DNA of 64,000 nt, taken from assembly GCF_013408565.1 (NCBI RefSeq), contig NZ_JACBZX010000001.1, positions 2,728,001-2,792,000 on the forward strand, in the 5' to 3' direction. Below, one piece after another: positions 18,672-27,206 of this stretch. The notes beneath the pieces are model-generated. The model ran no database searches. It was not told the DNA's origin and was given only the letters and a program-made list of their open reading frames with translations. Both the position numbers and the translations under genes were made by a program. This DNA comes from Janibacter alkaliphilus. Its GTDB lineage: Bacteria > Actinomycetota > Actinomycetes > Actinomycetales > Dermatophilaceae. How positions within the stretch are numbered: position 1 is the first letter of the stretch; each line of letters starts with the position of its first letter.

Positions 18672-19679
18672 TCACCCGGCCAGCGCGGCCCGGTAGGCCC
18701 GCGGCGAGGTCGCGTACCAGCGCCGGAAGGAGCGGGTGAAGGCGCTCTGCTCGCTGTAGCCCAGCAGCGAGGCGATGTGTGCCAGGGCCATCTCGGGGTC
18801 GGCGAGGTGGTGCACGGCGAGCTCGCGGCGCTGGGCGTCGACGATCTCGGCGAAGCCGCCGCCCTCCGCGCGCAGCCGCCGCTGCAGCGTCCGCGGGTGC
18901 AGGCTCAGCTGGTCGGCGACCACCTCGACCGTGCACTGCCCGGTGGGCAGCAGCCGACGCACCAGCCCGGCCACCGTCTCGGTGGTGCTGGCCCGCACGC
19001 TCGGATAGGTCGCCTCGAGGTAGGCCGTGGCGACCCGCGCGGTCTGCGGGTCGGCGTGGTCGATGCGGCGCTCGGCCAGCTCGGTGGTGACCTCGAAGCC
19101 GCACCAGGACGCGCCGAAGGCCACCGGGCAGCCCAGCGCCTCCTCGTAGGCCCACGTCGGGGCCACGCGCCCGTGCTGGAAGGACACCAGCGACAGCCGG
19201 GCCCCCTCCCCCGCGAGCATCCGCAGGATGCCGGCGGCGTTGCCCATGCTCATCTCGTACGGCAGGTGCTCGCCCGTCGTCGGTGGCTCGGTGATCCGGT
19301 AGAGGCAGCGCACCCGCCCGGGATCCTCGGCGGGCACCTGGCTCAGCTGCAGCGCCGGGCTGTGCACGTAGAGGTAGCGACCGATCGCGGCGAATCCCTC
19401 CTGGACCGTGGCGGCGTTGCGGGCGACCACCGCCAGCGGCCCGAGCATCGGCAGCCCCTGCCGGCGGGACATCCGCAGCCCCAGGTCCGGGCAGCCCAGC
19501 TCGGCCGCGGTGCGCTCCAGCAGGGCGCAGAAGGTGGCGAAGGGGACGAAGGCGTCCGGCTCGTGCTCGATCCCCGGGCGGATCCCGGCCACCGTCATGA
19601 AAGCGGCCGGGTCGGCGCCGAGGTCGCGGACCAGCTCGGCGTAGCCCCAGAGGTTGGTGGAGCGGATGAGGTTCGCCAT
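18672..19679 (-). CDS. AraC-family transcriptional regulator
   Basis: 335 aa. N-terminal half resembles the arabinose-binding-like domain of OruR/ArgR-type AraC proteins (AELVRDLGADPAAFMTVAGI at the start); the C-terminus has two helix-turn-helix motifs (VADQLSLHPRTLQRRL and IASLLGYSEQSAFTRSFRRW). ATG at 19679 follows GGGGAG. Divergent from a monooxygenase-hydrolase pair, which it probably controls; a direct repeat in the gap is a candidate binding site. Effector unknown, possibly the substrate of the monooxygenase. Confidence 0.9.
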   Translation of the reverse strand: MANLIRSTNLWGYAELVRDLGADPAAFMTVAGIRPGIEHEPDAFVPFATFCALLERTAAELGCPDLGLRMSRRQGLPMLGPLAVVARNAATVQEGFAAIGRYLYVHSPALQLSQVPAEDPGRVRCLYRITEPPTTGEHLPYEMSMGNAAGILRMLAGEGARLSLVSFQHGRVAPTWAYEEALGCPVAFGASWCGFEVTTELAERRIDHADPQTARVATAYLEATYPSVRASTTETVAGLVRRLLPTGQCTVEVVADQLSLHPRTLQRRLRAEGGGFAEIVDAQRRELAVHHLADPEMALAHIASLLGYSEQSAFTRSFRRWYATSPRAYRAALAG

Positions 19680-19715
19680 CCCGCTCCCCTCGCCGTCCGT
19701 CGAGGTGTCGTCTGA

Positions 19716-19745
19716 TGTCAAGACTATGTCGCACGGTGTCAAGAC
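19716..19745. promoter_or_regulatory. Candidate AraC operator: two TGTCAAGAC direct repeats
   Basis: TGTCAAGAC occurs at 19716-19724 and again at 19737-19745, a 21-bp step (two helix turns), in the 96-bp gap between the AraC gene and the monooxygenase. Direct repeats one or two turns apart are what AraC-type dimers usually bind. Confidence 0.6.
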
Positions 19746-19775
19746 CTCAGGTATGGCGGCGATCACAGTAGATGC

Positions 19776-21365
19776 ATGAGCACCGACATCGACAACGGCG
19801 TCGAGACCGCGGCCCACCCCCAGGCCCCCGGCGACGCGTCCGCGAACGACCGCACCCACTTCGACGTCCTCATCATCGGCGCCGGCCTCTCCGGCATCGG
19901 CACCGCGGCCCACCTGGCCGACACGCACCCCGAGCGCAGCCTCGGCATCCTCGAGCGCCGCGAGCGCGTCGGCGGCACCTGGGATCTCTTCACCTACCCC
20001 GGCATCCGCTCCGACTCCGACATGTTCTCCTTCGGCTACGCCTTCCGCCCCTGGGACGACCTGAAGATCCTCGCCGACGGCGGCTCCATCCGTGAGTACA
20101 TCGAGGAGACCGCCCGCGAGCGGGGCATCACCGACGAGATCCACCACGGCCTGAAGACGCTCAGCGCCGACTTCTCCAGCGAGGACGCCACCTGGACGGT
20201 CACCGCGCTGCACGAGGCCACCGGTGAGACCCGGACCTTCACCTGCTCCTTCCTCATCAGCTGCACCGGCTACTACAACCACGATGAGGGGCACCGGCCC
20301 GCCTTCCCGGGCGAGGAGCGCTTCACCGGCGAGCTGATCCACCCGCAGCACTGGCCGGAGGAGCTCGACCACGCCGGCAAGCGGGTCGTCGTCATCGGCA
20401 GCGGGGCCACCGCGGTCACCCTCGTCCCGGCGATGGCCGAGACCGCCGGGCACGTGACGATGCTGCAGCGCTCCCCCTCCTACGTGCTCTCGCTGCCCGC
20501 CTTCGACAAGATCTCCGAGCAGCTGCGCCGGGTGCTGCCCGAGGAGACCGTCTACCGCTTCGGCCGGTGGCGCAACGTCGCCATCCAGCGCGGCCTCTAC
20601 CTCGCCTGCAAGCGCTGGCCGACGGCGATGCGTCGCGCCCTGCTCGCCCAGGTCCGCCACCAGGTCGGCCCGGACGTCGACATGGAGCACTTCTCGCCGC
20701 GCTACATGCCGTGGGACGAGCGGCTGTGCGCCGTCCCCGACGGCGACCTCTTCAAGGCGCTGCGGGCCGGCACCGCCTCGGTGGTCACCGACCAGATCGA
20801 GACCTTCACCGAGACCGGTGTCCGGCTCGCCTCCGGCGAGGAGCTCGAGGCCGACATCATCGTCACCGCCACCGGGCTGCAGATCCAGATGCTCGGCGGC
20901 ATGGAGATCTCCGTCGACGGGCAGCCGCGGATCTTCCACGACCAGCTGACGTACAAGGCGACGCTCATCGAGGACGTGCCCAACTACGGCTGGATCTTCG
21001 GCTACACCAACGCGCCGTGGACGCTGAAGTCGGACATCGCCGCCGAGTACCTGTGCAACCTCATGACGCACATGGACCGCCACGGCTACGACGTCGTCGT
21101 CCCCCGCGACCTGCGCGGCAGCGCGCTGGACTCCGGGATGCTCGACTCGCTGCAGTCCGGATACGTGCAGCGCGCCAAGGACACCCTGCCGCGGCAGGGC
21201 ACCGAGGCGCCGTGGCGGGTGGAGATGCACTACGGCAAGGACAAGAAGATGCTGCTCGACCCGCAGGTCGACGACGAGATGCTCGAGTTCACCCGGCTGG
21301 ACCAGCAGCGGGACCGGGACCGGGCCGACGACGGCAGCCGCGCGTCCGTGGGTGCGGTGGCCTGA
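19776..21365 (+). CDS. Flavin monooxygenase, Baeyer-Villiger type
   Basis: 529 aa FAD/NADPH enzyme that would insert one oxygen into a carbonyl substrate or oxidise a soft heteroatom. FAD Rossmann loop GAGLSGIGTA at about 32-41, NADPH Rossmann loop VIGSGATAVTL in the middle, and between them FTGELIHPQHWP, which fits the FxGxxxHxxxW fingerprint. The hydrolase gene overlaps its stop by 1 nt, suggesting a catabolic pair: ester formation then cleavage. Substrate unknown; ketones or long-chain carbonyls are guesses. Confidence 0.9.
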   Translation: MSTDIDNGVETAAHPQAPGDASANDRTHFDVLIIGAGLSGIGTAAHLADTHPERSLGILERRERVGGTWDLFTYPGIRSDSDMFSFGYAFRPWDDLKILADGGSIREYIEETARERGITDEIHHGLKTLSADFSSEDATWTVTALHEATGETRTFTCSFLISCTGYYNHDEGHRPAFPGEERFTGELIHPQHWPEELDHAGKRVVVIGSGATAVTLVPAMAETAGHVTMLQRSPSYVLSLPAFDKISEQLRRVLPEETVYRFGRWRNVAIQRGLYLACKRWPTAMRRALLAQVRHQVGPDVDMEHFSPRYMPWDERLCAVPDGDLFKALRAGTASVVTDQIETFTETGVRLASGEELEADIIVTATGLQIQMLGGMEISVDGQPRIFHDQLTYKATLIEDVPNYGWIFGYTNAPWTLKSDIAAEYLCNLMTHMDRHGYDVVVPRDLRGSALDSGMLDSLQSGYVQRAKDTLPRQGTEAPWRVEMHYGKDKKMLLDPQVDDEMLEFTRLDQQRDRDRADDGSRASVGAVA

Positions 21366-22300
21366 TGCTCCGCGAGACCAGCGTCACCAGCGCAGGCGAG
21401 CGGTGCGGCGCCTGGTACCTCCCCGGCGAGGGTGACGCCTTCGCCGGGCAGCACGGCCGCCCGTGCGTGGTCATGGCGCACGGCTTCGGCGGCACCCGGG
21501 ACACCGGGCTGCTCGCCTTCGCCGAGGGCTTCGCCGAGGCCGGTCTGGCGGTGCTGCTCTTCGACTACCGCGGCTTCGCCGACTCCACCGGCGAGCCCCG
21601 CCAGGACGTCGCCTACCGGCGCCAGCGCGCCGACTACCACGCGGCGATCGCCGCGGCCCGGCGGCTGCCCGGGGTGGACCCGCGCCGGATCGTGCTCTGG
21701 GGCACGTCCTACTCCGGCGGGCACGTGCTGCCGGTCGGGACCCGTGACGGGGCGGTCGCCGCGGCCATCGCGATGACCCCGGCCACGGACGGCGCGGCTG
21801 CGCTGGCGCTCATCGCCCGGCGCGACGGCCTGGCCCCGCTGCTGCGGCTGACCGGGCACGGGCTGCGCGACCTCGGGCGGGCGGTGCGCCGGCGAGAGCC
21901 GCACCGCGTCCCGATCGCCGCCGAGCCCGGCGAGCTGGGCGTGCTCACCGCCCCCGGCGCGCTGGCCGGCTACACCGAGATCGCCGGCCCCACCTGGCGC
22001 AACGAGGTCTGCGCCCGCGCCTGCCTCGAGGTGGGCCTGAACCGGCCGACGATCTACGCCCGGCGGGTCGGCTTCCCGCTGCTCGTCCAGGTCGGCGACC
22101 AGGACCGCACCGCCCCACCGGCAGCGGCCCGTCGGGCCGCGGAGAAGGCCGGCGCCGAACTGCGCTCCTACCCGGTGGACCACTTCGACGTCTACACCGG
22201 CGAGGGCCAGCAGCGGATGCTCGCCGACCAGCTCGCCTTCCTGCAGGACCGGCTCGGTGCCCGGCCCCGCGAGGAGGTGACCACGGCGCCCGCCGGCTGA
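21365..22300 (+). CDS. Alpha/beta hydrolase
   Basis: 311 aa. Oxyanion motif MAHGFGGTR, nucleophile Ser in WGTSYSGGH, acid Asp in QVGDQDRTAP and His in PVDHFDVYTG; the triad is complete. ATG overlaps the TGA of the monooxygenase (TGATG), so the two are translationally coupled. Likely hydrolyses the ester or lactone made by the monooxygenase (inference from context). Confidence 0.87.
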   Translation: MLRETSVTSAGERCGAWYLPGEGDAFAGQHGRPCVVMAHGFGGTRDTGLLAFAEGFAEAGLAVLLFDYRGFADSTGEPRQDVAYRRQRADYHAAIAAARRLPGVDPRRIVLWGTSYSGGHVLPVGTRDGAVAAAIAMTPATDGAAALALIARRDGLAPLLRLTGHGLRDLGRAVRRREPHRVPIAAEPGELGVLTAPGALAGYTEIAGPTWRNEVCARACLEVGLNRPTIYARRVGFPLLVQVGDQDRTAPPAAARRAAEKAGAELRSYPVDHFDVYTGEGQQRMLADQLAFLQDRLGARPREEVTTAPAG

Positions 22301-22309
22301 GCCACCTCG

Positions 22310-22315
22310 TAGGCT
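22310..22315 (+). promoter_or_regulatory. -10 element of leaderless HipA-like gene
   Basis: TAGGCT ends 6 nt before the GTG at 22322 in a 21-bp gap after the hydrolase stop, so the HipA-like gene has its own start of transcription. Confidence 0.6.
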
Positions 22316-22321
22316 GCCGCC

Positions 22322-23095
22322 GTGCTCGAACGCGTCGCCGCCGTCCGCTACGCGGTCCCCCTGCGCGAAGGGGGATCGCTGCCCGGCGTCGTCGAGGCCA
22401 GCGACGACGGCACCTACGTGGCCAAGCTGCGCGGCGCCGGGCAGGGGCTTAAGGTGCTCGTCGCCGAGGTGATCGTCGGCGAGATCGGCCGGCTGCTGGG
22501 CGTCGCCGTGCCCCGCATGGTCGTGCTCGACCTGCCCCGGGCGATCGCCCGCTACGAGGCGGACGAGGAGGTCCAGGACCTGCTCACCGCCTCGATCGGC
22601 GACAACCTCGGCGTGGACTACCTCCCGGGCTCCTTCGGCTACGACGGCTCCCGCCCGGCGGCGGCCGAGGTGGCCGCGCCGATCCTCTGGCTGGACGCCT
22701 TCACCGCCAACGTCGACCGCACCTGGGCCAACCCCAACCTGCTGCTCTGGCACCGCGAGGTGTGGGCGATCGACCACGGCGCTGCGCTGTACGTCCACCA
22801 CGCGTGGGCACGCCGGGCCCCGGACGCCGCCCGCTTCGCCGCGCTGCCCTTCGACGCGAGCGAGCACGTGCTCGCCGAGCTGGTCCCCGCCGGGCAGCTC
22901 GCCGCCCAGCAGGAGCGGGCGGCTGCCACGCTCACCGAGCCGGCGCTGCGCGCGGTGGTCGATCTCGTGCCGCAGGAGTGGCTGGAGACGAGCGAGGCGC
23001 TGCCGACCGCCGACGGCGTGCGCGAGGCCTACGTCGAGCACCTGCGCGCCCGGCTCGCCGCGCCGCAGCACTGGCTGCCCGGAGGGTCCTCATGA
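22322..23095 (+). CDS. HipA-like kinase-fold protein
   Basis: 257 aa, a compact version without the N-terminal HipA subdomain. Kinase-like residues: lysine in TYVAKLRGAGQG, catalytic loop NVDRTWANPN (D followed by N), and metal site IDHG. Toxin HipA phosphorylates GltX, but short HipA-like proteins next to DUF3037 have no assigned role. No HipB-type DNA-binding partner is adjacent; DUF3037 overlaps its stop by ATGA. Confidence 0.8.
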   Translation: MLERVAAVRYAVPLREGGSLPGVVEASDDGTYVAKLRGAGQGLKVLVAEVIVGEIGRLLGVAVPRMVVLDLPRAIARYEADEEVQDLLTASIGDNLGVDYLPGSFGYDGSRPAAAEVAAPILWLDAFTANVDRTWANPNLLLWHREVWAIDHGAALYVHHAWARRAPDAARFAALPFDASEHVLAELVPAGQLAAQQERAAATLTEPALRAVVDLVPQEWLETSEALPTADGVREAYVEHLRARLAAPQHWLPGGSS

Positions 23096-23475
23096 GCGCG
23101 CTGCTGCCCTACGCCTACGTCGTGCTGCGGGTGGTGCCGGTCGCCGACCGCGAGGAGTTCGTCAACGTCGGGATCGTGCTGCGCTGCCAGGAGGCGGACT
23201 ACCTCGGTGCCGGTTTCCACGTGGACACCGCCCGCCTGGCCGCCCTCGCACCCGACCTCGACCTCGTCGAGGTCGAGCAGGCGCTGCGGGTGGTCTGCGA
23301 GGTCGCCGACGGGGTCGAAGGGGGCGGGCGCCCCCGACTGGGCAGCGACGTGCGCCGCTTCGGCTGGCTCAGCGCCCCGCGCTCGACGGTGGTGCGTCCC
23401 GGTCCGGTGCATTCGGGGCTCGCCGCTGACCCGGCCGCCGAGCTCGACCGGCTGCTCACCCGCCTCGTGCGCTGA
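23092..23475 (+). CDS. DUF3037 domain protein
   Basis: 127 aa, soluble, beginning LLPYAYVVLRVVPVADREEF and VNVGIVLRC. Typically found beside HipA-like kinases, as here (4-nt overlap). Possible partner or substrate of the kinase; no function is known. Confidence 0.8.
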   Translation: MSALLPYAYVVLRVVPVADREEFVNVGIVLRCQEADYLGAGFHVDTARLAALAPDLDLVEVEQALRVVCEVADGVEGGGRPRLGSDVRRFGWLSAPRSTVVRPGPVHSGLAADPAAELDRLLTRLVR

Positions 23476-23522
23476 GGCGCTGCGGCGTGCACCCGGGACT
23501 GCACAGCCAGCGGTGCAGCACC

Positions 23523-23528
23523 TAGGGT
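23523..23528 (+). promoter_or_regulatory. -10 element of leaderless PEBP gene
   Basis: TAGGGT ends 7 nt before the ATG at 23536. Confidence 0.6.
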
Positions 23529-23535
23529 CGGGACC

Positions 23536-24081
23536 ATGGATCTCAACTCCCGCCCGACCGCACCGGACCCGTACGCGCTGCTGCCGGAGGTCCCCTCCTT
23601 CGAGCTGACCAGCGAGGCCTTCGCCGACGGCGGCACGCTGCCCGACGACCAGGTCGGCGCGGCGGGCAACACCAGCCCGCAGCTGGCCTGGAGCGGCGCC
23701 CCCGAGGGCACCAAGAGCTACGCGGTCTCCTGCTTCGACCCCGATGCCCCGACCCCGGCCGGCTTCTGGCACTGGACGGTCCTCGGCATCCCGGCCGAGG
23801 TGACCTCGCTGGCGACCGGCGCCGGCGCCGAGGGCGGCGCGGGGCTGCCCGAGGGGGCCTTCATGACGACCGCGGACACCGGGGCCCAGGCGTTCTACGG
23901 CGCCGCTCCCCCGGCCGGTGACCGCCCGCACCGCTACGTCTTCGCCGTGCACGCCCTCGACGCCGAGCCCGACGAGCTGGGGCTCGACGGCTCGGCCACC
24001 TGCACGGTGGCGGCCTTCACCTACCTCTTCTCGACGATCGGGCGGGCGACCCTCACCGGGACGTACCAGGAGCCGGCCTGA
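23536..24081 (+). CDS. YbhB/YbcL-family (PEBP) protein
   Basis: 181 aa phosphatidylethanolamine-binding-protein fold. Ligand-pocket motifs [20 protein letters not shown] in the middle and [13 protein letters not shown] near the end. Cytoplasmic, no signal peptide. Physiological role in bacteria unknown. The 3' end overlaps the convergent PP-loop gene by 29 nt. Confidence 0.88.
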   Translation: MDLNSRPTAPDPYALLPEVPSFELTSEAFADGGTLPDDQVGAAGNTSPQLAWSGAPEGTKSYAVSCFDPDAPTPAGFWHWTVLGIPAEVTSLATGAGAEGGAGLPEGAFMTTADTGAQAFYGAAPPAGDRPHRYVFAVHALDAEPDELGLDGSATCTVAAFTYLFSTIGRATLTGTYQEPA

Positions 24082-25564
24082 CCCACCGCTGACGCCAGGC
24101 GTCCAGCCGCGGCGTCGGCATCACTGCGCCGTGGTGGGCGCCGGCCGGCTCGTCCCCGACGAGCATCCGAGGCTCGTCGCGGAGGCCCGGGCGGGCGAGC
24201 TGGGCGTCGGTGCGCGCCGGCACGACCTCCAGGGCGGCGCGGGCCACCTCCTGGGCCAGCGGCGCGGCCGCGGTGATCGCGTCCGGGTCGATCGTCGCCG
24301 CCCCCGGGAAGGGGCGCGCCCACGCGGCGTGCATGTCCCGCAGGTTCCGCAGCCCGGGCGTGGCCGTCATCCGCTCCGGACCCAGCCGGAGGCCGGCCCG
24401 GTGCAGCGCGTGGCAGAAGGACGCGAAGTGGGTGCGCGTCCCGATCTCGGGGTGGTAGGGCGCGATCCCCCAGGCGGTCCGCTCGCCCGCGCTGCGGCGG
24501 GCGGCCTCCGCCAGCCGCTGCGCTCGCGGTGAGGTGAAGGCGCGCTCCGGGTCGAAGCCGCGGCCCTGCACGCCGGTGGCCAGGGCGAAGAGCCCGTGCT
24601 CGAGGCACTTGCTGCAGGCCAGGCACCAGCGGCGCATCCTGGTCGTGCGCATGCACATCACCACCCGTCGGGCGGCGGCCGGGTCGAGCGCCGCCAGCGC
24701 GGTGTACGAGACCAGCTCGCTGATCGCCTCGTGGGTGCCCTGCAGGGAGAGCGGATAGCCGTGCACCGCGGCGAGGTAGTCGCTGGTCGCCTCGAGCTGC
24801 TCTCGCCTGCCGGTGGGGTTGGAGAAGCGCAACGAACCGTCGGCTCTCGGGGTGCTGCGGTAGCCGGCCGCGGTCCGGGAGAAGGTGATCGTCTCGACGC
24901 CCTCGGCCATGAGCAGCGGCAGCAGGGCCGGGCCGTAGAAGTTGACGTGCGGCGCCCGCCGTCGGCCGGCCGCCGTGAGGGTGGCCAGGAAGTCGTTGTC
25001 GACGACCCGGACCGCCGACCGGGTCGCCACGGCGGTGGGCAGCACGACGAGCAGCGCCGAGCGCAGCGCGGTCTCGAGCCGGGCGCGCCGGGCGTTGGCC
25101 GAGTGCTGGATGACGTGCACCGGGAGCACGTCGCGCCGACGGCGGGAGCCGCGCAGCACGCTGAGCGCCAGCGAGCTGTCCTTGCCGCCGCCGAAGGAGA
25201 CGGCGATCCGCCCGGGGCGGGTCGGCGGCGCCGGTGTCGACGGCAGGGGGTCGCCGCTCGTCTGCAGGGTGACGTGGTCGCTGCCGTGGATCGCGGTCCA
25301 CCACTCCCGCTGGGCGGCCGGGACCCCTTCGGGCAGGACGACGGTCACCGGTCCGGGCTCGCCGGCCCACACCCGCAGCTGCAGGGAGAGGAAGACGTCC
25401 CAGATGGCCGCCCGCGGCAGCCGGTCCAGCCGGACCCCGACGAAGTGGGCCCGCCACCGGGTGCGCCGCTGCAGCGCCGACCCGCCCGGGTGGGTCCAGG
25501 AGAAGCCGACCCGCCCGCCGCGGACCACGGGTGGGTTCACGACGATGGTCAGCGGGGCGTTCAT
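24053..25564 (-). CDS. Orphan PP-loop ATP pyrophosphatase with QueC-like zinc site
   Basis: 503 aa, unassigned. The PP-loop SFGGGKDS is at 123-130, so it likely adenylates a substrate with release of pyrophosphate. Cysteines C304, C314, C317 and C320 ([17 protein letters not shown]) resemble the zinc site of QueC, but the protein is twice QueC length and no queuosine genes are nearby. Residues 1-115 form an unrecognised N-terminal domain, and about 340-503 another. Some ATP-dependent epimerases (MurL type) also adenylate their substrate, a speculative alternative. ATG at 25564 with a TAGCGT 8 nt upstream. Confidence 0.75.
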   Translation of the reverse strand: MNAPLTIVVNPPVVRGGRVGFSWTHPGGSALQRRTRWRAHFVGVRLDRLPRAAIWDVFLSLQLRVWAGEPGPVTVVLPEGVPAAQREWWTAIHGSDHVTLQTSGDPLPSTPAPPTRPGRIAVSFGGGKDSSLALSVLRGSRRRRDVLPVHVIQHSANARRARLETALRSALLVVLPTAVATRSAVRVVDNDFLATLTAAGRRRAPHVNFYGPALLPLLMAEGVETITFSRTAAGYRSTPRADGSLRFSNPTGRREQLEATSDYLAAVHGYPLSLQGTHEAISELVSYTALAALDPAAARRVVMCMRTTRMRRWCLACSKCLEHGLFALATGVQGRGFDPERAFTSPRAQRLAEAARRSAGERTAWGIAPYHPEIGTRTHFASFCHALHRAGLRLGPERMTATPGLRNLRDMHAAWARPFPGAATIDPDAITAAAPLAQEVARAALEVVPARTDAQLARPGLRDEPRMLVGDEPAGAHHGAVMPTPRLDAWRQRWVRPAPGTSR

Positions 25565-25572
25565 GGCCGGTG

Positions 25573-25578
25573 ACGCTA
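25573..25578 (-). promoter_or_regulatory. -10 element of PP-loop gene
   Basis: TAGCGT on the minus strand, 8 nt before the ATG at 25564. Confidence 0.45.
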
Positions 25579-25609
25579 CGCCGCGTTCACCCGCTGGTCA
25601 TGAAACGTG

Positions 25610-25627
25610 CATGAGGTTTCCCTCATG
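25610..25627. other. Small hairpin upstream of the PP-loop gene
   Basis: CATGAGG (25610-25616) and CCTCATG (25621-25627) pair perfectly around TTTC. It lies between the SpoU stop and the PP-loop promoter. A second weaker pair, GGTCACCA/TGGTGATC, follows at about 25634-25656. Could be the end signal of the SpoU gene or an operator. Confidence 0.4.
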
Positions 25628-25673
25628 GACGGCGGTCACCATGCCCCCTGGTGATCACTGCTCCTGATGGTCA

Positions 25674-26480
25674 TCAGGCGCGCAGCGCCCAGGCAGCCAC
25701 GGCGGCGGCCGCCGCGACGTTGAGCGAGTCGACCTCTCCGGCCATCGGGATGGTCACCGTCAGATCGGCGGCGGTCATGGTCGCCCGGGAGAGCCCGTCG
25801 CCCTCGGTGCCGAGCACCAGCGCCAGCCGCTCCGGCGGGTCCGTGGCGAGCCGGTCGAGCGGCACCGCGTGCTCCCCCAGGCCGAGCGCGGCGACCGTGA
25901 GGCCGAGCCCGCGCAGGACGTCTGCACCGCCGGGCCAGGGGTCGATCCGGGTCCACGGCACCTGGAAGACGGTGCCCATCGACACCCGCACCGCGCGCCG
26001 GTAGAGGGGGTCGGCGCAGCGCGGGGTGATCAGCACGGCGTCGGTGCCGAGCCCGGCGGCGCTGCGGAAGATCGCGCCGACGTTGGTGTGGTCGACGACG
26101 TCCTCGATGACCAGCACCCGCCGGGCCTCGGCCAGGGTCGCCTCCACCGAGGGCAGCGCCGGCCGGTGCATCGACGCCAGCGCCCCGCGGTGCACGTCGT
26201 AGCCGGTGACCGTCTCGATGACCCGCGGGTCGCCGACGTAGACCGGCGCGCCGCCCTGCTCGACCGTGTCGATGACGTCGGCGAGGTCCTCCAGCCAGCG
26301 CGGTGCCATGAGCAGCGACCGGGGGCGGTGCCCGGCGGCCAGGGCGCGGCGGATCACCTTCGCCGACTCGGCGATGTAGAGCCCGCCCTCGGGCTCCAGC
26401 GCCGTGCGCAGCTTCACGTCGGTGAGCCTGACGTAGTCCCGCAGCCGCGGGTCGTCCGGGTCGGTGATCTCGGTGGGCAC
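25674..26480 (-). CDS. SpoU/TrmH-family RNA 2'-O-methyltransferase
   Basis: 268 aa. N-terminal RNA-binding L30e-like part, then the SPOUT knot with motif 1 HTNVGAIFRSAAGLG, motif 2 LVLGTEGDGL and motif 3 IPMAGEVDSLNVAAAAAV. Probably methylates a ribose in tRNA or rRNA; the exact site cannot be told. GTG at 26480 has a -10 overlapping the TAG stop of the upstream permease gene. Confidence 0.9.
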   Translation of the reverse strand: MPTEITDPDDPRLRDYVRLTDVKLRTALEPEGGLYIAESAKVIRRALAAGHRPRSLLMAPRWLEDLADVIDTVEQGGAPVYVGDPRVIETVTGYDVHRGALASMHRPALPSVEATLAEARRVLVIEDVVDHTNVGAIFRSAAGLGTDAVLITPRCADPLYRRAVRVSMGTVFQVPWTRIDPWPGGADVLRGLGLTVAALGLGEHAVPLDRLATDPPERLALVLGTEGDGLSRATMTAADLTVTIPMAGEVDSLNVAAAAAVAAWALRA

Positions 26481-26486
26481 CGCGGC

Positions 26487-26492
26487 AGCCTA
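26487..26492 (-). promoter_or_regulatory. -10 of SpoU gene, overlapping upstream stop codon
   Basis: TAGGCT on the minus strand ends 6 nt before the GTG at 26480; its TAG (26492-26490) is the stop codon of the TSUP gene. Confidence 0.55.
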
Positions 26493-27206
26493 GGACAGCG
26501 CCGCGCGGACCAGGACGACGACGCTGGCCAGGACGCACAGCGCCAGCACCCCGGCGCGCATCCGACGCTGGTCGACGTGCCGGCGCACCGGCCCGGACAG
26601 CAGCAGCCCGACGACGAGGAAGGGCAGCCAGACGAGCCCGGCCCGCAGCTGGTCCCCGGTGACCTGGCCAGCGAGGGCCAGCCCGGCCAGCGACCCCGTC
26701 GAGCCGACGACGAAGAAGGCGGCCAGGGTCGAGCGGATCCGGTCCGGGGCCTCGTGCTGCAGCACCAGCGCGAAGAACGGGCCGCCGATCGCCGCGGCCG
26801 TCCCGGACACCCCGGTGATCGCGCCGGCCAGCGCCGCGTTGCGCGGCGTCGCGGTCGCCTCCAGCCGGACCAGCGAGAGCACCACCGAGACGAGCACGAG
26901 CACCCCGACGACCGCGGCGATCCCGGCCGCGGGCAGCACCGCGACCAGCCACACGCCCGGTGCGGTGAGCAGCAGCCGCCAGCCGAGCGCCCAGCCCAGC
27001 AGCCGCCAGGCGATGTCGCGGGGCTGGGTGAGCAGCTGCATCGTGGGCAGGGCGAAGCCGAGCAGCAGCAGCGAGGTCGGCATGAGCTCCGGCTCGGCGA
27101 CGATGATGGCCGGCGCCGCGACGACCGCCAGGCCGAAGCCGAGGGTGGACTGCACCACGGTGCCCAGCAGCACGGCGAGGCCGAGCAGGAGCAGGGTGGT
27201 GCTCAC
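26490..27206 (-). CDS. TSUP-family (TauE/SafE) membrane permease, second of a pair
   Basis: 238 aa, seven to eight hydrophobic helices; family exports sulfite, sulfonates or other organic anions. Starts LLLLGLAVLLGTVVQSTLGFGL, typical of the family. Overlaps the other TSUP gene by 4 nt and probably forms an operon or heteromer with it. Substrate unknown. Confidence 0.87.
   Translation of the reverse strand: MSTTLLLLGLAVLLGTVVQSTLGFGLAVVAAPAIIVAEPELMPTSLLLLGFALPTMQLLTQPRDIAWRLLGWALGWRLLLTAPGVWLVAVLPAAGIAAVVGVLVLVSVVLSLVRLEATATPRNAALAGAITGVSGTAAAIGGPFFALVLQHEAPDRIRSTLAAFFVVGSTGSLAGLALAGQVTGDQLRAGLVWLPFLVVGLLLSGPVRRHVDQRRMRAGVLALCVLASVVVLVRAALS

Noticed and set aside
19680-21230. Extension of the AraC regulator on the minus strand beyond 19679
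   Set aside because: The open frame continues opposite the monooxygenase, but the ATG at 19679 with a ribosome site and the divergent gap mark the true start.
24053-25564. Queuosine synthesis gene queC
   Set aside because: Twice the QueC length, altered cysteine spacing, and no queD, queE or folE neighbours.
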